From contig UQXF01000002.1 of the NCBI GenBank assembly GCA_900544905.1, forward strand, positions 13,983 to 77,982: 64,000 nt of DNA, in the 5' to 3' direction. Under the pieces are notes generated by a model, which was not told where the DNA came from, made no database searches, and saw nothing but the letters and a program-made list of their open reading frames with translations. Positions 45,114 to 53,269 of this stretch are shown here, piece by piece (the first letter of the stretch is position 1; each line of letters begins with the position of its first letter). Made by a program: the position numbers and the translations under genes. Source of the DNA: an uncultured Clostridium sp. (GTDB lineage Bacteria > Bacillota > Clostridia > Lachnospirales > Lachnospiraceae).

Positions 45114-46850
45114 ATGGACTACAGGCAGATTTACGAAGAGTGGATGAGCAATCCGTATTTTGACGAGAATACTAAGAGAGAACTGGCGGCAATTGCAGAT
45201 GATGACAAAGAGATTAAAGAGAGATTCTATGCAGATTTAGAGTTTGGTACAGCAGGACTCAGAGGTATTATTGGTGCTGGAATTAACCGGATGAATATCT
45301 ATGTGGTACGCCGTGCAACCCAGGGACTTGCTAACTATATTAAGAAACAGGGCGGCGAGAATAAGGGAGTGGCAATTGCCTATGATTCCCGCCGGATGTC
45401 ACCGGAATTTTCTGAGGAAGCTGCACTTTGCCTGGCAGCCAATGGAATTAAAGCATATCGTTTTGAGTCGCTTCGCCCGACGCCGGAATTATCTTTTGCT
45501 GTCCGTCATCTGGGATGCATTGCAGGTATCAATGTAACAGCAAGCCATAATCCACCGGAATATAATGGTTACAAGGTTTACTGGGAGGATGGTGCACAGA
45601 TTACACCGCCTCATGACGGAGGAATCATGGCGGAGGTAAAGGCAATCACAGATTTGTCTGCCTGTAAGACAATGGACAAGGAGGCAGCCGAGAAGGCTGG
45701 ACTCTATGTTACCATCGGGGCAGAGGTGGATGATGTCTATATTGCAGAATTAAAGAAGCTTGTTCTTCATCAGGATTGTATAGATAAATATGGTAAGGAA
45801 TTAAAAATTGTGTACACACCTCTTCATGGAACCGGTAATATTCCGGCAAGAAGGGTATTAAAGGAAATTGGATTTGAGAATGTATATGTTGTTCCGGAGC
45901 AGGAGCTGCCGGATGGAGAATTCCCGACAGTCAGCTATCCGAATCCGGAGGCGGCAGAAGCATTTGAACTGGCATTAAAGCTTGCAAGGGAAAAGGATGC
46001 CGATTTGGTTCTTGCCACAGACCCGGATGCAGACCGCCTTGGAGTATATGTAAAGGATACGAAATCCGGAGAGTACATTACCTTAACCGGTAATATGTCA
46101 GGCTGTCTGCTGGCAGACTATGAAATCGGTCAGATGAAGGCAATCAATGGCTCCCTTCCGGAGGATGGCGCATTGATTAAGACCATTGTAACCTCTAATC
46201 TGGCAGATGAGATTGCAAAGGCATACAATATCCGATTGATTGAGGTGTTAACCGGCTTCAAATATATTGGACAGCAGATTCTTAATTTTGAGACCACCGG
46301 AAAAGGAACCTATTTGTTTGGCTTTGAGGAAAGCTATGGCTGCCTGATTGGCACCCATGCAAGAGATAAGGATGCCATCGTTGCAACAATGGCGCTTTGC
46401 GAGGCGGCAGCATATTATAAGAGCCAGGGTAAGACCCTTTGGGATGCCATGGTGGATATGTATGATAAGTACGGCTATTGCATTGATGCTATCCAGTCCG
46501 TTGGCTTTAAGGGTATTGAAGGTCTTGAGAAAATCCAGTCTATTATGGCAACACTGAGAGAGAATACACCGGCGAAGATTGGTAAATATGATGTTCTCTC
46601 CGCGAGAGATTATAAGGCGGATACCATTAAGAACCTTGCAACCGGTGAGGTGACCACAACGGGTCTTCCAAGCTCAAATGTGCTTTACTATGATTTGAGC
46701 GATTCCGCATGGCTGTGTGTGAGACCTTCCGGAACAGAGCCAAAGGTTAAATTTTACTATGGTGTGAAGGGAACTTCTTTAGAGGATGCCCAGAGCTTAT
46801 CCAGGGAATTAGGCGAGGAAGTACTTGCCATGATTGATAAGATGCTATAA
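45114..46850 (+). CDS. Phospho-sugar mutase (phosphoglucomutase/phosphomannomutase)
   Basis: 578 residues, the size of PgcA-type alpha-phosphoglucomutases. The active-site serine is in NVTASHNPPEYNGYK (~142-156), metal binding in ATDPDADRLGVYV (~304), the sugar loop in FGFEESYGCLIG (~402), and the phosphate loop in RPSGTEPKVKFYYG (~541). Interconverts hexose 1- and 6-phosphates, feeding glycogen, wall polymer or nucleotide-sugar synthesis. Ribosome site AAAGGAG. Ends at the hairpin at 46867. Confidence 0.94.
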   Translation: MDYRQIYEEWMSNPYFDENTKRELAAIADDDKEIKERFYADLEFGTAGLRGIIGAGINRMNIYVVRRATQGLANYIKKQGGENKGVAIAYDSRRMSPEFSEEAALCLAANGIKAYRFESLRPTPELSFAVRHLGCIAGINVTASHNPPEYNGYKVYWEDGAQITPPHDGGIMAEVKAITDLSACKTMDKEAAEKAGLYVTIGAEVDDVYIAELKKLVLHQDCIDKYGKELKIVYTPLHGTGNIPARRVLKEIGFENVYVVPEQELPDGEFPTVSYPNPEAAEAFELALKLAREKDADLVLATDPDADRLGVYVKDTKSGEYITLTGNMSGCLLADYEIGQMKAINGSLPEDGALIKTIVTSNLADEIAKAYNIRLIEVLTGFKYIGQQILNFETTGKGTYLFGFEESYGCLIGTHARDKDAIVATMALCEAAAYYKSQGKTLWDAMVDMYDKYGYCIDAIQSVGFKGIEGLEKIQSIMATLRENTPAKIGKYDVLSARDYKADTIKNLATGEVTTTGLPSSNVLYYDLSDSAWLCVRPSGTEPKVKFYYGVKGTSLEDAQSLSRELGEEVLAMIDKML

Positions 46851-46866
46851 AATTTTAAATCACCGG

Positions 46867-46905
46867 AAAAGTCAAGAAAAATCTTTATTTTTCTTGACTT
46901 TTCCT
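46867..46905 (+). terminator. Terminator of the mutase gene
   Basis: AAAAGTCAAGAAAA and TTTTCTTGACTTTT form a 14-bp stem with an 8-base loop. Confidence 0.85.
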
Positions 46906-47029
46906 ATATCATCTGCTATCCTATAGCTTGCGACACTAGTCGAGGCTTTTTTTTTGTGTGCAAAAACTTCTTTAACGCTTGGGTTTGCAGGCAAAAAGCC
47001 GTATACAATTTAAGATGGAGGTGGAAGTT

Positions 47030-47179
47030 GTGCGAGTTAAAATCACATTGGCATGTACAGATTGCAAACAGCGTAATTACAATCTGACAAAGGACAAGAG
47101 AGTCCACACAGAGCGTATGGAATTAAAGAAATATTGTCCATTCTGTAAGGCTCATACCTTACACAAAGAGACCAAATAA
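47030..47179 (+). CDS. rpmG: Ribosomal protein L33
   Basis: 49 residues, typical for L33, with two CxxC zinc knuckles ([11 protein letters not shown] and [15 protein letters not shown]), so this is the zinc-containing form. The GTG start at 47030 follows GGAGGTGG; the ATG-initiated frame from 47015 would place the ribosome site inside the coding region. Heads the cluster rpmG-secE-nusG-rplK-rplA. Confidence 0.94.
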   Translation: MRVKITLACTDCKQRNYNLTKDKRVHTERMELKKYCPFCKAHTLHKETK

Positions 47180-47204
47180 TCAGGGATTACGGAGGTGATT
47201 TGAA

Positions 47205-47405
47205 ATGGCAAAAGAAAATGAAACAGCTTTAAAAAGAAGCTTTTTCACTGAGCTGAAGGGTGAATTCCGTAAAATTGTTTGGCCTGACAGGAAACTTCTT
47301 GGCAAGCAGTCTGTTGCAGTTATCATTGCAGCAATCGTGATTGGCTGTATTATTGCAGCAATCGATTGGATAATGCAAATCGGTCTGTCATTCATTATTG
47401 GTTAA
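47205..47405 (+). CDS. secE: Preprotein translocase subunit SecE
   Basis: 66 residues with the conserved cytoplasmic part FFTELKGEFRKIVWPDRKLLGKQ (shown in part) and one transmembrane helix (about 39-63). SecE clamps SecY in the Sec channel. Position between rpmG and nusG is the conserved bacterial order. AGGAGGTG-like site upstream (CGGAGGTG). Confidence 0.95.
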   Translation: MAKENETALKRSFFTELKGEFRKIVWPDRKLLGKQSVAVIIAAIVIGCIIAAIDWIMQIGLSFIIG

Positions 47406-47418
47406 GGTGGGTGAGAAC

Positions 47419-47955
47419 ATGGCAGAAGCAGAGAATAATAGCGAAGCAAGATGGTATGTTGCTCACACCTATTCCGGATATGAGAATAAGGTTAAAGCAG
47501 ATATCGAAAAGACAATTGAGAACAGAAAGCTTCAAGACCAGATTTTTGAGGTAATGGTTCCGTTACAGGATGTGGTGGAATTAAAAAATGGCGTAAAGAA
47601 ACAGGTTTCTAAGAAAATGTTTCCGGGCTATGTACTTCTCAATATGATTATGAATGATGCCACATGGTATGTTGTTCGTAATACAAGGGGTGTAACCGGA
47701 TTCGTAGGACCAGGCTCCAAGCCGGTGCCTCTGACAGAATCTGAAATGAAGAATCTTGGAATCAGAGTTCCTGAGATGGAAATCGACGTTGAAATTGGTG
47801 ATACCGTAAAGGTTGTGGCAGGTGCCTGGGAAGGCACGGTTGGAACCGTTATGGATATCAACACTGGCAAGCAGTCGGTTACGATTGAAGTGGATATTTT
47901 TGGTCGTGCAACATCTGTGGAAATTAGTTTTATGGATGTAACAAAGATTGATTAA
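47419..47955 (+). CDS. nusG: Transcription termination/antitermination factor NusG
   Basis: 178 residues. NGN domain: ARWYVAHTYSGYENKV (~9-24), KMFPGYVLLNM and VRNTRGVTGFVG. KOW domain at the end: GDTVKVVAGAWEGTVGTVMDI. It binds RNA polymerase and modulates elongation. ATG 47419 follows AAGGTGGGTGAG; the frame from 47398 starts within secE. Confidence 0.97.
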   Translation: MAEAENNSEARWYVAHTYSGYENKVKADIEKTIENRKLQDQIFEVMVPLQDVVELKNGVKKQVSKKMFPGYVLLNMIMNDATWYVVRNTRGVTGFVGPGSKPVPLTESEMKNLGIRVPEMEIDVEIGDTVKVVAGAWEGTVGTVMDINTGKQSVTIEVDIFGRATSVEISFMDVTKID

Positions 47956-47967
47956 TCAATCAGAAAA

Positions 47968-47994
47968 GTGGGAGGGTATATCCCGTTTGACCAC
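47968..47994 (+). promoter_or_regulatory. L1-type leader hairpin before rplK
   Basis: GTGGGAGGGT, then ATCCCG and ACCAC: an outer GTGG/CCAC pairing and an inner GGGA/TCCC pairing with an asymmetric internal loop. An almost identical element precedes rplA at 48710. It resembles the L1-binding stem of 23S rRNA, so it is a likely site for L1 autoregulation of the operon. Confidence 0.6.
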
Positions 47995-48016
47995 ATGAAT
48001 TAGGAGGAAATACAAA

Positions 48017-48442
48017 ATGGCTAAAAAAGTTGAAGGTTATATTAAATTACAGATTCCAGCAGGTAAGGCAACTCCTGCACCACCGGTTGGACCAGCATTA
48101 GGTCAGCACGGTGTTAATATCGTAGAATTTACAAAGCAGTTTAATGCTAAGACAGCTGACCAGGGAGATATGATTATCCCTGTAGTTATCACTGTTTATG
48201 CTGACAGAAGTTTTAGTTTTATTACAAAGACTCCACCAGCTGCAGTTTTATTAAAGAAGGCATGTAAGATTGATAAGGCTTCTTCCGTTCCTAATAAAAC
48301 AAAGGTTGCTACTATTTCTAAAGCTGAGGTTCAGAAAATCGCAGAGCTTAAGATGCCAGACTTGAATGCAGGCAGCATTGAAGCAGCAATCAGCATGATT
48401 TCCGGAACAGCACGTTCCATGGGAATCGTTGTGGAGGACTGA
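48017..48442 (+). CDS. rplK: Ribosomal protein L11
   Basis: 141 residues, standard. N-terminal [22 protein letters not shown] and C-terminal rRNA-binding part ending [13 protein letters not shown]11 forms the GTPase-associated stalk base and is needed for RelA-type responses. AGGAGG site upstream. Normally followed closely by rplA; here a 310-base spacer intervenes. Confidence 0.98.
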   Translation: MAKKVEGYIKLQIPAGKATPAPPVGPALGQHGVNIVEFTKQFNAKTADQGDMIIPVVITVYADRSFSFITKTPPAAVLLKKACKIDKASSVPNKTKVATISKAEVQKIAELKMPDLNAGSIEAAISMISGTARSMGIVVED

Positions 48443-48448
48443 CATTGA

Positions 48449-48681
48449 GTACTTAACGAGACCGAGTAAAACGAAGGTCGAGTTTAGTACGAAAGTCCAT
48501 CCCGATACTTAATGATGCCTGAATGCTTAGCGAGGTGTTTTCGAGCTTAGCATGAAGGTAGAATTCAGTAGAGCGGATGAAAGAGAACTTGGTGAAAACG
48601 AGCCAGAGGCGAAGTTTGAACCTAGTCGTAGCTATGCATCGAACTTAACGAGACCGAACAAGGTGAGGTCGAGTTTTAGTG
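48449..48681 (+). repeat. Palindromic repeat units in the rplK-rplA spacer
   Basis: Three related imperfect inverted repeats with the pattern CTTA-R-CGAG ... TCGAG-YTT(T)AG. Unit 1 is at 48449-48490 (arms end in GTAC). Unit 2 is at 48521-48556 (TGCTTAGCGAG with CGAGCTTAGCA). Unit 3 is at 48641-48681 (ACTTAACGAGACCGA shared almost exactly with unit 1). Between them is sequence without coding potential. It looks like a small palindromic intergenic repeat family that expanded here. Confidence 0.6.
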
Positions 48682-48709
48682 AGAGGCATTGACAGAGTTT
48701 AGTACACAA

Positions 48710-48737
48710 GTGGGAGGGTCGCTCCCGATAATACCAC
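48710..48737 (+). promoter_or_regulatory. L1-type leader hairpin before rplA
   Basis: GTGGGAGGGT-CGCTCCCG-ATAATACCAC: same fold as at 47968, with GTGG/CCAC and GGGAG/CTCCC pairings. The GTGGGAGG...ATACCAC order is that of the L1 site in 23S rRNA. It ends two bases before the AGGAGG site of rplA, so bound L1 would block translation. Confidence 0.65.
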
Positions 48738-48752
48738 AGGAGGTTTTTTAAT

Positions 48753-49445
48753 ATGAAAAAGGGTAAAAGATATGTTGAAGCTGCAAAGCTTGTAGACAAG
48801 AATCAGGTTTATGATATTCCAGAGGCAGTTGCACTTGTTAAGAAGGCAGCAAGTGCAAAGTTTGATGAGACAATTGAGGCTCATTTAAGAATGGGATTAG
48901 ACGGACGTCATGCTGACCAGCAGATTCGTGGTGCAGTTGTACTTCCTCACGGAACCGGTAAGACCGTTAAGGTTTTAGTATTCGCAAAGGGCGATAAGGT
49001 TGATGAGGCTACAGCAGCAGGTGCTGATTATGTAGGTGGCGAGGAGTTAATTCCTAAGATTCAGAATGATGGATGGTTAGATTTTGACGTTGTTGTTGCA
49101 ACTCCGGATATGATGGGTGTTGTTGGTCGTTTAGGTCGTGTACTTGGACCAAAGGGCTTAATGCCAAATCCAAAGGCTGGTACTGTAACTCCTGACGTAA
49201 CAAAGGCTGTCAATGATATCAAAGCCGGTAAGATTGAATACAGACTTGACAAGAACAACATTGTTCACGTGCCAGTTGGAAAGGCTTCTTTCACAGAGGA
49301 GCAGTTAGTAGACAACTTCCAAGCGTTAATAGATGAGATTAATAAAGTAAAACCAGCTGCTGCCAAAGGACAGTATTTAAGAAGTGTTACACTTACTTCT
49401 ACAATGGGTCCTGGTGTTAAATTGAACACAGTTAAGCTTGTGTAA
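48753..49445 (+). CDS. rplA: Ribosomal protein L1
   Basis: 230 residues, standard. Conserved blocks: [15 protein letters not shown], the [21 protein letters not shown] region (shown in part), and [14 protein letters not shown]. It forms the mobile L1 stalk and is the feedback repressor of its own operon in many bacteria. Last gene of the cluster, with the terminator at 49484. Confidence 0.98.
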   Translation: MKKGKRYVEAAKLVDKNQVYDIPEAVALVKKAASAKFDETIEAHLRMGLDGRHADQQIRGAVVLPHGTGKTVKVLVFAKGDKVDEATAAGADYVGGEELIPKIQNDGWLDFDVVVATPDMMGVVGRLGRVLGPKGLMPNPKAGTVTPDVTKAVNDIKAGKIEYRLDKNNIVHVPVGKASFTEEQLVDNFQALIDEINKVKPAAAKGQYLRSVTLTSTMGPGVKLNTVKLV

Positions 49446-49483
49446 GCAGAGGTTTTATAAAACGAATATTGAAACGTGATAAG

Positions 49484-49517
49484 GCAGGAATTCCTTTTGG
49501 GATTCCTGCTTTTTTTG
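49484..49517 (+). terminator. Terminator of the rplK-rplA operon
   Basis: GCAGGAATTCC pairs with GGGATTCCTGC around TTTT, followed by TTTTTTT. The remaining 49518-49681 holds an inverted GCGGAAAACGC-like element and no gene. Confidence 0.85.
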
Positions 49518-49681
49518 TTGCCAGGCATATGAAAAAATGGTCCGGTAAACCATTTTTGGGTGCATCCGCAACCACGAATTGCGGAAAACGCAATTCCAGT
49601 TGGTAGAATATGGGAGTATATTTTTATATAATAGGATTGCCATTTAAATTAAGAAATAAAAAGAGAAAAGGAGAAGGATGT

Positions 49682-50815
49682 ATGAAAGTAAAAAAGCTTT
49701 TAGCAGTAATTATGTTTGCCTTATTGTGTGCAGTAATGCTGCAGCCACAAAAGGCAAAGGCAGCGGTAACCTTTGAGAATATTCAGGCATATGTGGTGGA
49801 TGATATGAGGGACTATGACCAGGTAATTGGATTGTCATGGAAGCTTGACTGGAAGCTGGATAAGGATGCAGGTGTAACAGAACAGAAGCGTTATGCAAAG
49901 TTTACCCTGGCACAGGATTCCCTGGTTCGTATAAAAATGTCAACAGTGAATAGAGAATCATTTGCCGTCCGAGATTATTTTCGATTATATGCCAATGAGA
50001 CCATGGCAGTACCGCTGACAGATAATGGGATTGATTATGGCAGTGGGGATGATTCTTTTTTGTTGAAGGCAGGTACCTATTATGTGGAATGCGGCTCTAA
50101 ATTATATATGAGCAGCACATCTAATCACTCTACAAAAATTATGATTGGTGCCGTGGCGGCAGACAAGGCAGTTGAGATAACCCAGACAGCCAGTTCTGAC
50201 AGGAAAAAAATGACCATTGCATATAATCAGAAGTTTTCCTCAAACCTGGGAACGGTGAAATGGTGTGAGGGTAAGGTGACAAGCATGTCATATAGTGCAA
50301 ATAAACTGGAAGGCACAAATGCCTTTACGGTTGATAAGAACGGTTGGTATACATTATGTCTGGAATTTGAGAGCTCGGTAGCGTTTAATCAAGGTGTAGA
50401 GCATTATGTGTATATTAATGTAACGGGAATTGGAGAAGGTGCAAAGAAGGGTGTTACCTACAAGTCCGGCAATTTAAAATACAAGCTTGTGAAAAAAGGA
50501 TTTGATGGAACAGGAACCGTCATGGTGACTGGCATAGTGAAGCAGAAGTCTTCTGTTACCATTCCAAAGACCGTTAAGATTAAAGGACAGACCTATAAGG
50601 TTGTAAAGATTAACAGTAAGGCATTTTACAAAAAGAGTAAATTGAAGAAATTTACAATTCAGTCAACAACCATTACCTCAATCGGTAAGAATGCATTTAA
50701 GGGAATCAACAAAAAAGCAGTTATCAAGGTTCCAAAGAGTAAGTATAGTAAGTACAAGAAAATGCTTACTTCCAAGACAGGTTTCGTAAAGAAGACCATG
50801 AAGATTAAGAAATAA
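49682..50815 (+). CDS. Secreted protein with BspA-like leucine-rich end
   Basis: 377 residues from ATG 49682 (AAAGGAGAAGG upstream). The signal peptide has the pattern MKVKKLLAVIMFALLCAV and ends near KAKA. Residues ~30-250 are beta-rich and unassigned. From ~285 on, LRR_5/BspA-type repeats appear: VTIPKTVKIKGQTYKVVKI, SKAFYKKSKLKKFTI, ITSIGKNAFKGI, IKVPKSKYSKYKKML. Such repeats usually mediate surface contacts. Lysine-rich throughout, as with the other surface proteins of this window. Monocistronic. Confidence 0.8.
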   Translation: MKVKKLLAVIMFALLCAVMLQPQKAKAAVTFENIQAYVVDDMRDYDQVIGLSWKLDWKLDKDAGVTEQKRYAKFTLAQDSLVRIKMSTVNRESFAVRDYFRLYANETMAVPLTDNGIDYGSGDDSFLLKAGTYYVECGSKLYMSSTSNHSTKIMIGAVAADKAVEITQTASSDRKKMTIAYNQKFSSNLGTVKWCEGKVTSMSYSANKLEGTNAFTVDKNGWYTLCLEFESSVAFNQGVEHYVYINVTGIGEGAKKGVTYKSGNLKYKLVKKGFDGTGTVMVTGIVKQKSSVTIPKTVKIKGQTYKVVKINSKAFYKKSKLKKFTIQSTTITSIGKNAFKGINKKAVIKVPKSKYSKYKKMLTSKTGFVKKTMKIKK

Positions 50816-50835
50816 ACAGAGTTAAACCCTGGCGG

Positions 50836-50860
50836 GCGGCAGATGGATTCTGCCGCTCCC
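50836..50860. terminator. Hairpin between convergent genes
   Basis: GCGGCAG and CTGCCGC around ATGGATT, extendable by GGG/CCC. No clear T-run on the plus side. It probably ends the BspA-like gene and perhaps the facing operon. Confidence 0.5.
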
Positions 50861-50866
50861 TTAAAT

Positions 50867-51730
50867 TTATTCGTTATTAACGGTTTCCAGGATTGTCTTT
50901 AATTTTCGAAAGCCCACAGGAGAAAATGCAGATTTTATTACACAATCAAATGTACTTGATAATACCATTACAAAGCGGAATCGGCTGAATGTGATGGTTA
51001 TATCTATATAATCCTCAACCGGAATACAATATGCGTTTCCGTGTGACTGTATAAATATATACTTATAGTCCATCCAGATTCCGTTTGTGATTTTGTCCGC
51101 ATTGTCGTAGTGCTTTGCAAGTTCATTAAATTTAACTTTTGTAATGTCCATATACTCAAATATAGGGGCAGGATTCTTTCTTATTCCTGACGCAGTGCCA
51201 ATTAACACAAACGTAAGGACAATTGCTGCGACAGAGAATGATATGGAGTCTAGCATTTTATCATCTCCATTGGAAAAGAATATGTTTTTAATAGACATCC
51301 AGATACAGGCAGCCCATAACAAAAACCATAATATAAAGGAAATTATGCTTTCTTTATCCCAGCCAACACACATATTCTTCCATAAATTAGTAGCTTTGTT
51401 TTTTTCACTTATATTACGTTTCCTCATTTTTGCCGGATGAGAATCCTTTGACAACGAGGGGAAGAACATTTCCAAAAACCCTTTAATATACATGGCGGTA
51501 CTAAAATAGGCTTCTCCCTGGCGCTTTTTCAAAATACGGCTTGAAATAACTGCAATTAGAAGAGAAGCGGCAGTGAGAATTGCTCCTATCACAATTAAAA
51601 TCCACAAGGACACAGTACCATTTCTGGCACTATCTATTTCTCCTCCCACCACTACAATCGTACATGCCAGCCATAGTACAAAAGAAACACTGCTCATTAC
51701 CTTAAGGTCTTCTAATTTTTCATCGGTCAT
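50867..51730 (-). CDS. Membrane protein of unknown function in the type VII-like module
   Basis: 287 residues from ATG 51730 (GGGGTGAC upstream). Four transmembrane helices: two near 14-60 and two near 135-185. A C-terminal soluble beta-rich domain (about 190-287; GIWMDYKYIFIQSHGNAYCI, VEDYIDITITFSRFRFVMVL) resembles bacterial PH-like domains such as YcxB. The gene starts 11 bases after an LXG/WXG-like protein gene, so it is likely co-expressed and may be a membrane partner or immunity protein. Function not known. Confidence 0.6.
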   Translation of the reverse strand: MTDEKLEDLKVMSSVSFVLWLACTIVVVGGEIDSARNGTVSLWILIVIGAILTAASLLIAVISSRILKKRQGEAYFSTAMYIKGFLEMFFPSLSKDSHPAKMRKRNISEKNKATNLWKNMCVGWDKESIISFILWFLLWAACIWMSIKNIFFSNGDDKMLDSISFSVAAIVLTFVLIGTASGIRKNPAPIFEYMDITKVKFNELAKHYDNADKITNGIWMDYKYIFIQSHGNAYCIPVEDYIDITITFSRFRFVMVLSSTFDCVIKSAFSPVGFRKLKTILETVNNE

Positions 51731-51741
51731 AATTGTCACCC

Positions 51742-52656
51742 CTATCCTATCATCTGGTCTCTTGCATCTTCTTGTATTGCACCAGGTATATAATTGTTAT
51801 CGGGGCTTGGAACATATTCATCTTTAACATTATCTGCTGTTGCCTTCATCGTTTCTTTTATTGCGTTTTTAGCAGCTTCTTTTTTGGCTGTTTTAGATGC
51901 CTTTTTAGCAGCCTCAGCTTTTTTAGCCGCATTTTCTGCTTTATTTGCGGCTTTGGCAGCCTTTTTAGCAGCCTTTGTTTTTGCAACTGTTTTTCCTGTT
52001 TTAGATGCCGCTTTTTCGGCAGCCTTTGCAGCTTTCGCCGCTTTTTGCGATGCATCTTTAGCTGCTGTAGAAGCTAGTTTGGCTGCTTTTATTCCCTTGC
52101 CTATGTTCTTTGCCAAAGCCAGGGCGGAGACAGAATCCATAGCAAGAAATGCTACATCCATTAGAATTCCCATTATTTCACTAACTGTGGGTGTATCACC
52201 GTCTAAAACCTTTTTCAAATCTTTAAAAATTTGTCTTATATCCGCAATGCAATTTAGACCAGGAATGAAACTTAATATTGTCCAAATCATTTCCTTTAAT
52301 TCGTCATCTTCTGATACAGCTTCGTCTGGAGATTCGCTGTTTTTTTCATTTCCTGATGTATCTGCTATTGTATTTGGTGTTGTATTGTTCTGTATTATTC
52401 TTGCTTCAGTAGTCTCATATTCAACAATAATATCATTAAGCTTAGAGGAAAACAGTGCGATATTAGTACTTCCTGTTTTTATATCTGTAGATATGTTTTG
52501 TAACGTTTTCTTGATAGAAGCTGTTGAATGACCTAGTGATATATCTGTAGCAATTGCATTAATTTCATTTACATATGTATTTAAATTTTTTACCTCTTGG
52601 CTTATGTTCCCGCATTCACTTTTCAACACCTTTGTATGTATTTTAAAACACGCCAT
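51742..52656 (-). CDS. WXG/LXG-like secreted effector with pretoxin-type region
   Basis: 304 residues. The N-terminal ~100 are helical like WXG100/LXG proteins (VLKSECGNISQEVKNLNTYV, LFSSKLNDIIVEY). The middle (about 128-175) resembles the PT-TG pretoxin segment (MIWTILSFIPGLNCIADIRQ). Then comes a 70-residue Ala/Lys-rich coiled-coil (KAAKAAEKAASK repeated style) and a short tail without a recognised toxin fold. There is no Sec signal. It may be a type VII (Esx-like) substrate or a chaperone. A DUF4176 protein gene precedes it and a membrane protein gene follows. No EssC-type motor is in the window. Confidence 0.55.
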   Translation of the reverse strand: MACFKIHTKVLKSECGNISQEVKNLNTYVNEINAIATDISLGHSTASIKKTLQNISTDIKTGSTNIALFSSKLNDIIVEYETTEARIIQNNTTPNTIADTSGNEKNSESPDEAVSEDDELKEMIWTILSFIPGLNCIADIRQIFKDLKKVLDGDTPTVSEIMGILMDVAFLAMDSVSALALAKNIGKGIKAAKLASTAAKDASQKAAKAAKAAEKAASKTGKTVAKTKAAKKAAKAANKAENAAKKAEAAKKASKTAKKEAAKNAIKETMKATADNVKDEYVPSPDNNYIPGAIQEDARDQMIG

Positions 52657-52671
52657 AATTAAACTCCTTTG

Positions 52672-52962
52672 TTACTCTTTATCTCTATTTCCACTTTTTA
52701 ATTCATCAACTAGCAAAAGTCTTTGGTGCATTTCATCTAAGTCCTGATACCCCAAAAAGTAAACCATCAATATATTATCTGCATCAAATAACAGTACATC
52801 TTCATTATCTATTCCCTTAGGATATACACAACCAAGATAGTCATATTCCACATGCTCTTCCAAATCAACCTGTTGTCTGCCGCATATCATTATTTTCTCT
52901 TTTTTATTTACTAGTTGTACAACTGTACCAATTGGTAGTAATTTTTTAGTTATATTATTCAT
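52672..52962 (-). CDS. DUF4176 protein
   Basis: 96 residues. LLPIGTVVQLVNKKEKIMICGR and YDYLGCVYPKGIDNEDVLLFDADNI (shown in part) match the DUF4176 pattern seen with type VII secretion loci in Firmicutes. AAAGGAG upstream. First gene of the leftward three-gene module. Confidence 0.65.
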   Translation of the reverse strand: MNNITKKLLPIGTVVQLVNKKEKIMICGRQQVDLEEHVEYDYLGCVYPKGIDNEDVLLFDADNILMVYFLGYQDLDEMHQRLLLVDELKSGNRDKE

Positions 52963-53188
52963 CTGTTTTGTCTCCTTTGTATAATAATTAGTAATTTTAA
53001 GTAGCTTGCGTCTAATTATGACTACTGCACAGATAGCTTTTTAATATATACCATACTTTTGTACTTATGTAGCATTTGAGGGATAGATAACCACTTTTTT
53101 GGATGAATAACCAGTTTTGAGACAGTTCAGTGCAGGGCTATTGTTTAGAATGATTGCCTGGCAGCAAGGAAGAGTTTCAATATCCTGC
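52963..53188. other. Divergent intergenic region, no gene seen
   Basis: AT-rich spacer between the type VII-like module and ddh. It holds two direct ATAACCA-CTTTTTTGG / ATAACCA-GTTTTG units near 53086-53120 that may be a remnant of a repeat or element end. Nothing else is recognised. Confidence 0.4.
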
Positions 53189-53217
53189 TTGCGGTTGGCG
53201 GGTAATGTGTTTATAAT
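53189..53217 (+). promoter_or_regulatory. Promoter of ddh
   Basis: TTGCGG (53189-53194), a 17-base spacer and TATAAT (53212-53217), 52 bases before the ATG at 53270. Confidence 0.6.
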
Positions 53218-53269
53218 AAGACAGGTAAATATGGATGATTTTGAAAATACTCAAAAAGGAGATAATATT

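Noticed and set aside
48443..48752. CRISPR-like repeat array in the rplK-rplA spacer
   Set aside because: Units are imperfect palindromes with irregular spacing and only three copies; no cas genes are nearby.
51794..52531. 245-codon plus-strand frame rich in Ala and Phe
   Set aside because: Antisense image of the Ala/Lys-rich coiled coil encoded on the minus strand; the minus-strand gene has a proper start site and neighbours.
53086..53120. ATAACCA direct repeats as insertion sequence ends
   Set aside because: No transposase gene, target duplication or inverted ends are visible, so only a remnant could be suspected.
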